NCBI GenBank assembly: GCA_016880375.1
Contig: JAEHDO010000189.1
Location: 1 to 7,664 of the forward strand
DNA: 7,664 bases
Reading direction: 5' to 3'
From: Betaproteobacteria bacterium
GTDB taxonomy: Bacteria; Pseudomonadota; Gammaproteobacteria; Burkholderiales; Rhodocyclaceae
Numbering within the stretch: position 1 is the stretch's first letter; each line of letters opens with the position of its first letter. Below are positions 1 to 6,331 of the stretch, piece after piece. A model generated the notes under the pieces. The model had not been told where the DNA came from and did not search any database. It saw only the letters and a program-made list of their open reading frames with translations. The translations under genes and the position numbers were made by a program.

Positions 1-210
1 GGCATCGGCGCCATGACCTACGTGCGCTTCCAGGCCTTCAACGTCTCCGGCGCGGTGCTGTGGGTGACTTCGCTTTCCGTCGCCGGCTATCTTTTCGGCA
101 ATCTGCCGATCATCCAGAACAACCTCAGCCTGGTGATCCTCGCCATCGTCGTCGTGTCGACGCTGCCGGCTGCGATCGCCTACCTCAAGCACCGCCGCGC
201 CCCCCATTAG
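1..210 (+). CDS. DedA-family membrane protein, C-terminal fragment
   Basis: The window opens inside this gene: reading frame 1 is open from base 1 and gives 69 residues ending at TAG (208-210). The visible end has the DedA (SNARE-associated/VTT domain) C-terminal pattern: a G-x-G-x-M-x-Y-x-x-F stretch, then F-N-x-x-G-A-x-L-W-V, a hydrophobic helix at about residues 16-32 ending in G-Y-L-F-G-N, the sequence L-P-I-I-Q-N-N-L-S-L-V-I-L-A-I, and a second helix at about 41-60 followed by a basic tail (KHRR). DedA proteins are inner-membrane proteins linked to membrane homeostasis and, in characterised members, to undecaprenyl-phosphate or phospholipid transport. The ATG at base 13 is internal to the family alignment and is not the start. 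It is separated from the next gene by 54 bases that carry a candidate promoter, so it is probably not in the downstream operon. Which DedA paralog it is cannot be told from this fragment. Confidence 0.85.
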   Translation, partial: GIGAMTYVRFQAFNVSGAVLWVTSLSVAGYLFGNLPIIQNNLSLVILAIVVVSTLPAAIAYLKHRRAPH

Positions 211-228
211 GCCTTTGCCGACAGGGGC

Positions 229-259
229 TTGGCGCGCCTCTTCGGCTTTGCGCTATGAT
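229..259 (+). promoter_or_regulatory. Candidate sigma70 promoter upstream of the eight-gene block
   Basis: A TATGAT hexamer at 254-259 matches the -10 consensus at five of six positions. A weaker -35 candidate, TTGGCG (229-234, four of six), lies 19 bases upstream. The expected transcription start, 6-8 bases after the -10, falls at about 265-267, on or next to the ATG (265) of the lipoprotein gene. No Shine-Dalgarno sequence is visible between the -10 and that ATG. The site is in the only gap longer than 14 bases before the end of the operon. The -35 and spacer are not ideal, so the call is moderate. Confidence 0.5.
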
Positions 260-264
260 GGCGC

Positions 265-972
265 ATGATTTCGCGGCTTATCCCGTTGATTTTTCTGCCC
301 TTGTTGGCTGGCTGTCTGGCCACGGGGACGACGCCGCGCAAGCCCGCGGAGGGCTTTGATCCGAACCAGATCGCCAAGTCCGACATCGACCGCGTCGCCG
401 AGGCGCACCAGCGCGAGGTGTTCGCCAGCCTCAGGTTGCTGACGGAAAAGCTCTACCGGCGCAATCCGCGCGAATGGCGCAAGGGTGGCCAGGTCAGCCT
501 GGAAGCGGCGGTGGCGCGCATCTTCGAGGCCAACCATGGATGGGCATTCAAGGAGCTGGAGAACAAGCGCGGCACCGATGCCATCCACCTTGCCTTCCGC
601 GAGGACTACACCGGCGATCGCGTCCTGGCCTTCGTCGTCGGCCTCGGCGGCATGGTGCAGACGGCTTTCAATGACAAGACGGAACTCTTTCTCCTCGACG
701 ACCTCGATCCGCAGGCGCTGTTCAACGCCGCGCGCAACGTCGAGATCGCCGTGTGGAAGCTGTCCACTGCCCAGGCGCCCGGCGGCGAACTGGTGCTCCT
801 CTCCAACGAGGGCGCCGGGCCGGTCAAGAACCTCTCCTTCGAGCGCGAGTTCGGCAAGGTCATCGGCAGCCTCGACCTGCTCTCGAAGATCATCGCCGAC
901 AAGACCAACCGCATCGTCGCCAAGGTGTTCCAGAACCTCGCCACGGCGATCTTCCTTCCGGTGAAGTTCTGA
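265..972 (+). CDS. Putative lipoprotein of unknown function
   Basis: This 235-residue protein begins with a short basic/hydrophobic signal (MISRLIPLIFLPLLAGC) ending in a clear lipobox, L-A-G-C, with the lipidated cysteine at residue 17. The +2 residue is Leu rather than Asp, which under the E. coli Lol rule favours the outer membrane. Residues 18-38 look like a flexible linker. The rest is a mixed alpha/beta domain with a charged helical stretch (about 39-70), a central hydrophobic segment around residues 118-134 (RVLAFVVGLGGMVQTAF) and an acidic L-L-D-D-L-D motif near 143-148. I do not recognise the family. It may correspond to conserved hypothetical lipoproteins of Betaproteobacteria, but that is not verified. 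The ATG at 265 was chosen because it gives the signal peptide directly. It has no Shine-Dalgarno sequence and sits 5 bases after a -10-like box, suggesting leaderless translation. Its stop is 2 bases from the purN start. Confidence 0.8.
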   Translation: MISRLIPLIFLPLLAGCLATGTTPRKPAEGFDPNQIAKSDIDRVAEAHQREVFASLRLLTEKLYRRNPREWRKGGQVSLEAAVARIFEANHGWAFKELENKRGTDAIHLAFREDYTGDRVLAFVVGLGGMVQTAFNDKTELFLLDDLDPQALFNAARNVEIAVWKLSTAQAPGGELVLLSNEGAGPVKNLSFEREFGKVIGSLDLLSKIIADKTNRIVAKVFQNLATAIFLPVKF

Positions 973-974
973 CC

Positions 975-1625
975 ATGAAGAACATCGTCATCCTCCTCTC
1001 CGGCCGCGGCAGCAACCTGGAGGCCATGCTGGCGGCGAAGCTGCCCTGCCGCATTGCCGCGGTGATCAGCAACAAGGCCGATGCCAAAGGGCTGGAGACG
1101 GCCCGTGCCCACGGCATCCAGGCCGCCGTCGTGGCGCATGCCGGGCATGCCTCGCGCGACTTGTTCGATGCCGCGCTGGCCGCCGAGATCGACCGCCACC
1201 AGCCGGATCTCGTGGTTCTGGCCGGCTTCATGCGCATCCTCGGCGAGGCTTTCGTGCGCCGCTACGCGGGGCGCCTGATGAACATCCATCCCTCGCTGCT
1301 GCCGGCCTTCCCCGGCCTGCATACGCACCGGCGCGCACTGGAGGCGGGCTGCCGCGTGCATGGCTGCACGGTGCACTTCGTCACGCCGGCGCTGGACAAC
1401 GGCCCCGTCATCATCCAGGCCGCCGTGCCGGTGCATGCCGACGACAGCGAGGAGGCGCTCGCCGCGCGCGTGCTGGCGCAGGAGCACATCGCCTATCCGC
1501 AGGCGGTTCGCTGGTTCGTCGAGGGGCGCCTGAGCCTGGGGGCAGACGGCCGCGTGCGGCTTGCCGGGGAGCGGCACCCTGCCGCTGCGCTGCTGGTGCC
1601 GGAGCCCGATGCCGACAGGAAATGA
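975..1625 (+). CDS. purN: Phosphoribosylglycinamide formyltransferase (GART, PurN)
   Basis: PurN transfers a formyl group from 10-formyltetrahydrofolate to GAR, giving FGAR, in cytosolic purine synthesis. The 216-residue product has the usual length (E. coli PurN is 212). Its N-terminus carries the phosphate-binding GRGSNLEAM motif (residues 10-18). The catalytic set is complete: N103 and H105 in N-I-H-P-S-L-L-P-A-F-P-G, and D141 in P-A-L-D-N-G-P, equivalent to E. coli N106, H108 and D144. The H-T-H motif near 116-118 and the G-C-T-V-H-F-V strand (130-136) also fit. The ATG at 975 follows the lipoprotein stop by 2 bases, and an in-frame start further upstream (753) would lie wholly inside that gene, so 975 is preferred. 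There is no strong ribosome binding site, which suggests reinitiation from the upstream gene. The last four bases (ATGA, 1622-1625) overlap the next start. The purM gene often found beside purN is not in the window. Confidence 0.97.
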   Translation: MKNIVILLSGRGSNLEAMLAAKLPCRIAAVISNKADAKGLETARAHGIQAAVVAHAGHASRDLFDAALAAEIDRHQPDLVVLAGFMRILGEAFVRRYAGRLMNIHPSLLPAFPGLHTHRRALEAGCRVHGCTVHFVTPALDNGPVIIQAAVPVHADDSEEALAARVLAQEHIAYPQAVRWFVEGRLSLGADGRVRLAGERHPAAALLVPEPDADRK

Positions 1626-2632
1626 CCGACCGCCGCCTGCTTGCCGCGCTGGGCCTGTCCCTGCTCATCCATGCCATGGTGGGCGGCGGTCCCGGCTGGC
1701 GCCTGCCTGCGCTGGACGAAGCGGAATCGGGCGGATTGCTGGAGGCGCGTCTGGCGCCGCAGCCGCCGGCGCCGGCCGAACCCGTCCCGGCGCCACTGCC
1801 GGCCATCCCGCAGCCGCGCAAGCCGCGGGTCAGCCCGGCGCCCGCCAGGCCGGCACCGCAAGTCGAGGCTGCCGCAGAGTCGACAGGGGTTGCCGGCATG
1901 GCCGCGCCGGCAGAGCCGGCGCCACCGGCCGCAGCGGCGGCGGCCGTGCCGGCGATGAGCGGAATGGGCTGGCCGCGCCAGGGCCGCATCCGCTTCGTGG
2001 TTACACGCGGCGAAGGCGAGCAGGCGACGCTCGTCGGCCAGACGACGCACAGCTGGCGGCATGACGGAGAATCCTATGCCTTGAAGACGGTGACCGAAAC
2101 GGTCGGCCTGGCCGCGCTGTTTCGTCCCGTGAGGGTCGTGCAGACGAGCGAAGGACTGCTGGGGGCCGGCGGCATCGTGCCGCAGGAGTTTCGTGTCGAG
2201 CGCAGTGGCAACACGGCCGAACGCGCGCGCTTCGACTGGGAGGGCATGAAGCTGACGCTTTACTCAGGCGAAAGGATGCGGCGCGAGGCGGCGCTGGCCG
2301 CCGGCGCGCAGGATATCCTGTCGCAGATCTACCAGATCGGACTGGTCGGCGCAGCGTCGCGGGTCGAGCTGATGATCGCCACGGGCAAGCGCTATGGACG
2401 CTATGCCTACGAGGCGGTTGGCGAGGAGACAATCGAGACGCGTTTCGGTGCGTTGCGCGCATGGCACCTGAAGACGCCAGCCCTGCCGGGCGAACAGGCC
2501 ATGGAACTGTGGCTGGCCCCGGATTACAACAACCTGCCGCTGCGCATCCGCTTCATGGATCGCAAGGGTGACGTGTACGAGCAGAACGCGGTGGAATTCG
2601 AAATCGACGGCGCGCTGCTCGCAACGCATTAA
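1622..2632 (+). CDS. DUF3108 domain protein with TonB-like proline-rich N-terminus
   Basis: This 336-residue protein has three parts. Residues 1-20 form a short basic start and an uncleaved-looking hydrophobic helix (LLAALGLSLLIHAMV), like the membrane anchor of TonB. Residues about 45-112 are a low-complexity proline/alanine-rich linker. Residues about 118-336 form a beta-rich domain with features of DUF3108: a repeated pattern of short strands, W-R-H-D-G-E-x-Y, the D-I-L-S-Q-I-Y-Q-I region (231-239), and the closing E-L-W-L-A-P-D-Y-N-N-L-P-L-R-I-R motif (295-310). The likely location is the periplasm, tethered to the inner membrane. Function is unknown in the family. The ATG overlaps the purN stop (ATGA), and AGGAA sits almost against the start, so coupled translation is likely. 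Its stop is 14 bases from the methyltransferase gene. The domain assignment is from memory of the family and is fairly secure; any biochemical role would be guesswork. Confidence 0.85.
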   Translation: MTDRRLLAALGLSLLIHAMVGGGPGWRLPALDEAESGGLLEARLAPQPPAPAEPVPAPLPAIPQPRKPRVSPAPARPAPQVEAAAESTGVAGMAAPAEPAPPAAAAAAVPAMSGMGWPRQGRIRFVVTRGEGEQATLVGQTTHSWRHDGESYALKTVTETVGLAALFRPVRVVQTSEGLLGAGGIVPQEFRVERSGNTAERARFDWEGMKLTLYSGERMRREAALAAGAQDILSQIYQIGLVGAASRVELMIATGKRYGRYAYEAVGEETIETRFGALRAWHLKTPALPGEQAMELWLAPDYNNLPLRIRFMDRKGDVYEQNAVEFEIDGALLATH

Positions 2633-2646
2633 CACGGAAAGTCAGC

Positions 2647-3921
2647 ATGCGCATTACGGCGAAACTCATCGACGCGACAACGACGGCGCTCAATCTGCTC
2701 CTGAAATTCGAGCATCCGGCCGACGCCGTGCTGTCGAAATTCTTCCGCGACAACCGCCTCCTCGGCCAGAACGACCGCGGCTTCATCGCCGAGACTGCCT
2801 ATGCCGTGCTGCGGCGCCGGCGCCTGCTGGAGCATTTGCTCGGCGCCGCGGCGACGCCGCGCCGGCTGGTGCTGGCGGCGCTGACGCGCCTGTCTGGCGT
2901 CAGCCAGCGCCAACTCGAAGGCACCGTCAGCGAGAAGGAACTGAAGTGGGTGGCCGAGCTGAAGGGCCGGCAGGCGAGCGATCTCAGCCTCGCCGAGCAG
3001 GCGGACATTCCCGACTGGCTGGCCGAGCGCCTGCTGGCGCAGATGACGCCGCAGGAACTGCTGACCCTGGCGCAGGGGCTCAACCAGGCCGCGCCGCTCG
3101 ATCTGCGCGTGAACCCGCTCAAGGCCGGGCGCGAAGCGGTGCTGGCGCGCTTCGCCGGGGAGGGTGTCGCCGCCGAGGCCGGCACGCTGTCGCCGCTGGC
3201 CATCCGCCTCAAGGCCAAGCCGGCGCTGCAGAAGCATCCGCTCTACCTCGACGGCAGCATCGAGGTGCAGGACGAGGGCAGCCAGCTGCTCGGCTACCTG
3301 CTGGCGCCGAAGCGCGGCGAGATGGCGGCGGATTTCTGCGCCGGCGCCGGCGGCAAGACCCTGCTGCTCGGCGCCCTGATGCGCTCCACCGGCCGGCTCT
3401 ACGCCTTCGACGTTTCCGACAAGCGCCTGGCGCGGCTGAAGGACCGCGTGGCGCGCTCGGGCCTGTCCAACGTGCACCCGGTGGTGATCGCCAACGAGAA
3501 CGACATCCGCATCAAGCGCCTTGCCGGCAAGCTCGACCGCGTGCTGGTCGACGCCCCCTGCAGCGGGCTGGGCACGCTGCGCCGCAACCCCGACCTGAAG
3601 TGGCGGCAGACGCCGGAGGGCGTGGCGGAGCTTTCGCGCAAGCAGCACGACATCCTCAAGGGCGCCTCGCGCCTGGTGAAGGCGGGCGGGCGGCTGGTCT
3701 ACGCCACCTGCAGCATCCTGCCCGAGGAGAACGAGGCCATCGTCGCCGGCTTCCTTGCCGCGCATCCGGACTTCAAACAGGTTTCCGCGCAGGATATCCT
3801 CGCCCAGCAGGGTATTGCGCTGGCCTGCGGCGACACGCTGCGGCTGGCGCCGCACACGCACGGCACGGACGGATTCTTTGCCGCGGTGCTCGAACGCAAT
3901 CACATTGAGGTAAAACCATGA
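2647..3921 (+). CDS. RsmB/NOP-family RNA (cytosine-5) methyltransferase
   Basis: The enzyme should use S-adenosylmethionine to methylate C5 of a cytosine in RNA, most likely 16S rRNA. The SAM-binding motif D-F-C-A-G-A-G-G-K-T is at residues 229-238. The two family cysteines are present: C305 in D-A-P-C-S-G-L-G-T (motif IV) and the catalytic nucleophile C355 in Y-A-T-C-S-I-L-P-E-E-N (motif VI). F-D-V-S-D-K-R-L at 254-261 fits the SAM ribose-binding strand. Residues 1-67 resemble part of the NusB-like domain of RsmB (D-R-G-F-I-A-E-T-A-Y-A-V-L-R-R-R-R), but this region is shorter than in classical RsmB; total length is 424 residues. I therefore do not assign rsmB itself: it could be a paralog with another target base. 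The ATG at 2647 is preceded at 5 bases by GGAAAG (2636-2641), a usable ribosome binding site. The stop overlaps the FmdE-like gene by ATGA. Confidence 0.92.
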   Translation: MRITAKLIDATTTALNLLLKFEHPADAVLSKFFRDNRLLGQNDRGFIAETAYAVLRRRRLLEHLLGAAATPRRLVLAALTRLSGVSQRQLEGTVSEKELKWVAELKGRQASDLSLAEQADIPDWLAERLLAQMTPQELLTLAQGLNQAAPLDLRVNPLKAGREAVLARFAGEGVAAEAGTLSPLAIRLKAKPALQKHPLYLDGSIEVQDEGSQLLGYLLAPKRGEMAADFCAGAGGKTLLLGALMRSTGRLYAFDVSDKRLARLKDRVARSGLSNVHPVVIANENDIRIKRLAGKLDRVLVDAPCSGLGTLRRNPDLKWRQTPEGVAELSRKQHDILKGASRLVKAGGRLVYATCSILPEENEAIVAGFLAAHPDFKQVSAQDILAQQGIALACGDTLRLAPHTHGTDGFFAAVLERNHIEVKP

Positions 3922-4535
3922 GATATCCCGATTTCTTCGACGAAGCTCCCCGCATCACGATGTACGATCCGCTCGCCAAATTCCTCGGTGCTGTGGAGGG
4001 CGGCATCATCGAGTATCGTTATGTCGACGCCGTCAAGGCGGCCGGGCATTCCTGCCCGACCGTGGCCGGCGCCTGGCTGATGACGGCGCGGGCGCTGGAG
4101 GCGCTCTATCCGCAGGATATTCCGGAGCGCGGCGCCATCCGCGTCGATTTCCGCCACGACGCCAGCAGCGGCGTGACCGGCGTCATCGCCAACATCGTCG
4201 CGCTGGTCACCGGGGCGACGCACGACACCGGCTTCAAGGGGCTGGCGGGCCGCTTCGACCGGCGCAACCTGCTGTTCTTCAATGCCGAGATAGGCGAGGA
4301 AATCCGCTTCACGCGCAAGGACAACGGGACGTCGGTGGATGTCACGGCACACATGGAGCACGTGCCGAGTGCGCCGCACATGGGCGAGCTGATGGCCGCC
4401 TGCATCACCGGCCGTGCCACCGACGAAGCGCAGCGCGAGTTCGGCCGCCTCTGGCAGGCGCGGGTGCGCGCCATCCTCATCGATCACGCGCGCGACCCGC
4501 AGATCATCGTCGTCCGTCCCGTTTGCGCCGCATGA
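3918..4535 (+). CDS. FmdE-like protein with GHSCP motif
   Basis: The 205-residue protein resembles the FmdE family, named after a subunit encoded with archaeal formylmethanofuran dehydrogenase. Bacterial members are widespread and mostly of unknown function. The key motif is A-G-H-S-C-P-T-V-A-G-A (residues 42-52), matching the family's G-H-x-C-P core, with H44 and C46 as probable metal or sulfur ligands. Other likely conserved parts are V-D-F-R-H-D (76-81), G-V-T-G-V-I-A-N-I (85-93), H-D-T-G-F-K-G-L-A-G (102-111) and R-R-N-L-L-F-F (115-121). C162 and C203 are further cysteines. There is no signal peptide or membrane helix, so it is probably cytosolic. The start at 3918 is well supported: GAGG (3907-3910) lies 7 bases upstream and the ATG overlaps the preceding stop. 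Its own stop overlaps the sufS start. The coupling suggests a role in sulfur or metallocofactor handling; that is inference. A link to methanofuran chemistry is unlikely from this context. Confidence 0.75.
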   Translation: MRYPDFFDEAPRITMYDPLAKFLGAVEGGIIEYRYVDAVKAAGHSCPTVAGAWLMTARALEALYPQDIPERGAIRVDFRHDASSGVTGVIANIVALVTGATHDTGFKGLAGRFDRRNLLFFNAEIGEEIRFTRKDNGTSVDVTAHMEHVPSAPHMGELMAACITGRATDEAQREFGRLWQARVRAILIDHARDPQIIVVRPVCAA

Positions 4536-5746
4536 CGGGAACTGCCTTTGCGCGGCTGAGGGCTGATTTCCCGCTGCTCGAACGGCCGGTGCGCGGCTGC
4601 CGCCTCGCCTATCTCGACAGCGCGGCGACGACGCAGAAGCCGAGCGAGGTGATCGAGGCGCTGCGCCGCTACTACCTGGAAGACAACGCCAACACCCACC
4701 GCGGCGTGCACTTCCTCAGCGACCGCGCCACCGACCTGTACGAGGCGGCGCGCGAGCGGGTGCGGCGCTTCGTCAATGCCGCGCGAGCCGACGAGATCGT
4801 CTTCGTGCGCGGCACCACCGAGGCCATCAACCTCGTCGCCGCCACCTTCGGCCGCGCCTGCCTTCGCGCCGGCGACGAAATCGTCGTCTCGGCGATGGAG
4901 CACCATTCCAACCTCGTGCCCTGGCAGATCGCCTGCGAGCAGGCGGGCGCCGGACTGCGCGTCGTGCCGATCGACGACGACGGCGAATTCCTTTTCGACG
5001 AGTTCGAGCAGCTGATCGGGCCGCGCACCCGCCTGGTGGCGGTGACGCACGTCTCCAACGCGCTCGGCACGGTGACGCCGGTGCGGCGCATCGTCGAGCA
5101 CGCCCACGCCGCCGGCGTGCCGGTGCTGCTGGACGGCGCCCAGGCCGCCGCCCATGCCGCGATCGACGTGCAGGCGCTGGACTGCGATTTCTACGCCTTC
5201 TCCGGCCACAAGCTGTACGCGCCGATGGGCATCGGCGTGCTCTATGGAAAATCCGAGTGGCTGGCGAAGCTGCCGCCGTACCAGGGCGGCGGCCACATGA
5301 TCCGCGACGTTACTTTCGCGCGCACCGAATACGACGCGCCACCGCGCAAGTACGAAGCGGGAACCCCGAACGTGGAAGGGGCGGTCGGCCTCGCCGCGGC
5401 ACTCGATTACATTGAGCGCATCGGCCTGGCGGCGATCGGCGCGCACGAGACGGCGCTGCTCGACTACGCCACGGCGCGGGTGGCGGAGATCGGCGGCCTG
5501 CGCGTCATCGGCACGGCGCGGGAGAAGGGCGCCATCCTGTCCTTCGTGGTCGACGGCTTCACGGCGCAGGAAGTCGGCACCATCCTCGACCGCCACGGCG
5601 TGGCGGTGCGCAGCGGCCACCACTGTGCCCTGCCGGCGATGCGCCGCTTCGGCGTCGAGGGCACGGCGCGCGCCTCCTTCGCCCTCTACAACAACCGCGA
5701 GGATGTCGACCAATTGATCGAGGCGCTGCGTGCGCTGCGACGATGA
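4532..5746 (+). CDS. sufS: SufS-type (group II) cysteine desulfurase
   Basis: This PLP enzyme removes sulfur from cysteine, giving alanine and an enzyme-bound persulfide for Fe-S cluster or other sulfur-cofactor assembly. The 404-residue length is normal. Visible motifs are A-Y-L-D-S-A-A-T-T-Q-K-P (26-37), the N-x-H-R-G-V-H segment (54-60), R-G-T-T-E-A-I-N (93-100), the PLP-stacking histidine H124 in M-E-H-H-S-N-L-V-P-W, D201 in D-G-A-Q, the PLP lysine K227 in F-S-G-H-K-L-Y-A-P-M-G-I-G, and the persulfide cysteine C365 in R-S-G-H-H-C-A-L-P. It matches SufS better than CsdA in the Q-K-P, V-Q-A-L-D-C-D-F and G-H-H-C-A-x-P stretches. The ATG at 4532 was chosen because it forms an ATGA overlap with the FmdE-like stop; a TTG at 4523 would add three residues. 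No Shine-Dalgarno is seen. No SufE, SufU or SufBCD gene is in the window, so a role separate from a classical suf operon is possible. Confidence 0.93.
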   Translation: MTGTAFARLRADFPLLERPVRGCRLAYLDSAATTQKPSEVIEALRRYYLEDNANTHRGVHFLSDRATDLYEAARERVRRFVNAARADEIVFVRGTTEAINLVAATFGRACLRAGDEIVVSAMEHHSNLVPWQIACEQAGAGLRVVPIDDDGEFLFDEFEQLIGPRTRLVAVTHVSNALGTVTPVRRIVEHAHAAGVPVLLDGAQAAAHAAIDVQALDCDFYAFSGHKLYAPMGIGVLYGKSEWLAKLPPYQGGGHMIRDVTFARTEYDAPPRKYEAGTPNVEGAVGLAAALDYIERIGLAAIGAHETALLDYATARVAEIGGLRVIGTAREKGAILSFVVDGFTAQEVGTILDRHGVAVRSGHHCALPAMRRFGVEGTARASFALYNNREDVDQLIEALRALRR

Positions 5747-6330
5747 GGCGCATCGCGTTCGTCGCCGTGCTGGCGGGACTGACTTTTTCCCTGGCACGTC
5801 CCGCAGCGGCCTTCGACGCCGGGCCGCCGCGTGCGCTGCCGGCGCAGGGCACGGTGGAGGCGGTGTTTTCGCCCTGGCAGGACGTCGAGGGCGCGCTCGT
5901 CGCCGCGATCCGTTCTGCGCGGCGCACCCTCCACGTGCAGGCCTACGCCTTCACCAGCCGGGCGCTGGCCGCGGCGCTGGTCGAGGCGCATCGCCGCGGC
6001 GTGAGCGTCAAGGTGCTGGCCGACCGCGAGCAGGCCGAGCGCATGGAGAACAGCCGCCTGCCGCAGCTGGCGGCGGCTGGCATTGCCGTGGCGCTCGAGG
6101 TGCGCTACGCCGCCGCGCATAATAAAATCCTGCTCATCGATGCCGAGGGCGAGGCCCCGGCGGTGATCACCGGCTCCTACAACTTCACCTGGTCGGCGCA
6201 GGCGAAGAACGCCGAGAACGTGCTGATCCTGCGCGGCCACCACGCGCTGGCGCGCGGCTACCTCGACAACTGGCGGCGCCACCGCGCCGAGGCCGTGGCC
6301 TGGGAAGACTACTTGAAGACTGACAACTGA
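5743..6330 (+). CDS. Exported phospholipase D-family protein, single HKD (Nuc-like)
   Basis: The 195-residue product starts with a signal peptide: basic MRR, a hydrophobic core (about 4-18) and A-x-A-type cleavage, probably after A23 (R-P-A-A-A/F-D). The mature part is a compact PLD-like domain with F-S-P-W-Q-D (42-47), the strand L-H-V-Q-A-Y-A-F-T-S (63-72), V-K-V-L-A-D-R (89-95), and one HKD motif: H126, K128 and D133 in H-N-K-I-L-L-I-D, followed by G-S-Y-N-F-T (144-149) and N-A-E-N (156-159). One HKD per chain is typical of small Nuc-type endonucleases, which dimerise to form the active site, so a periplasmic or secreted nuclease is the best guess; a phosphodiesterase acting on lipids is the alternative. 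The ATG overlaps the sufS stop, with no Shine-Dalgarno, so translation is probably coupled. The MscS gene begins one base after its stop. Confidence 0.9.
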   Translation: MRRIAFVAVLAGLTFSLARPAAAFDAGPPRALPAQGTVEAVFSPWQDVEGALVAAIRSARRTLHVQAYAFTSRALAAALVEAHRRGVSVKVLADREQAERMENSRLPQLAAAGIAVALEVRYAAAHNKILLIDAEGEAPAVITGSYNFTWSAQAKNAENVLILRGHHALARGYLDNWRRHRAEAVAWEDYLKTDN

Positions 6331-6331
6331 C

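Noticed and set aside
211..246. Short GC-rich inverted repeat after the DedA stop (GCCGA ... TCGGC) as a terminator.
   Set aside because: The stem is only about 5 bp with a long loop and no T-run follows, so a terminator call is not supported.
753..974. An upstream in-frame start that would extend PurN by 74 residues.
   Set aside because: The extension lies entirely within the lipoprotein gene and is low-complexity; PurN starting at 975 has the standard length and N-terminal motif.
2306..2319. The 14-base sequence GCGCAGGATATCCT occurs here and again at 3787-3800, containing a palindromic core.
   Set aside because: Both copies lie inside coding sequence and encode the same A-Q-D-I-L tract in unrelated proteins using preferred codons; no further regularly spaced copies were noticed, so it looks like chance.
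2629..3903. A 424-codon open frame on the - strand opposite the RNA methyltransferase gene.
   Set aside because: It mirrors a clearly real gene with intact family motifs; long antisense open frames are expected in GC-rich DNA with strong third-position bias. The translated product shows low-complexity Q/R/A-rich sequence and no motif.
2568..3908. A 446-codon + strand open frame in another phase over the methyltransferase gene.
   Set aside because: The product is extremely R/A/G/P-rich with no motif, and overlaps a gene with complete catalytic motifs.
4523..4531. TTG start three codons upstream of the sufS ATG.
   Set aside because: The ATG at 4532 forms the same ATGA overlap used elsewhere in the operon and gives the normal SufS N-terminus; the TTG has no better ribosome binding site.
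4484..5797. A 437-codon open frame on the - strand opposite sufS.
   Set aside because: Same cause: a compositional shadow of the desulfurase gene, with an R/A/H-rich product and no recognisable domain.
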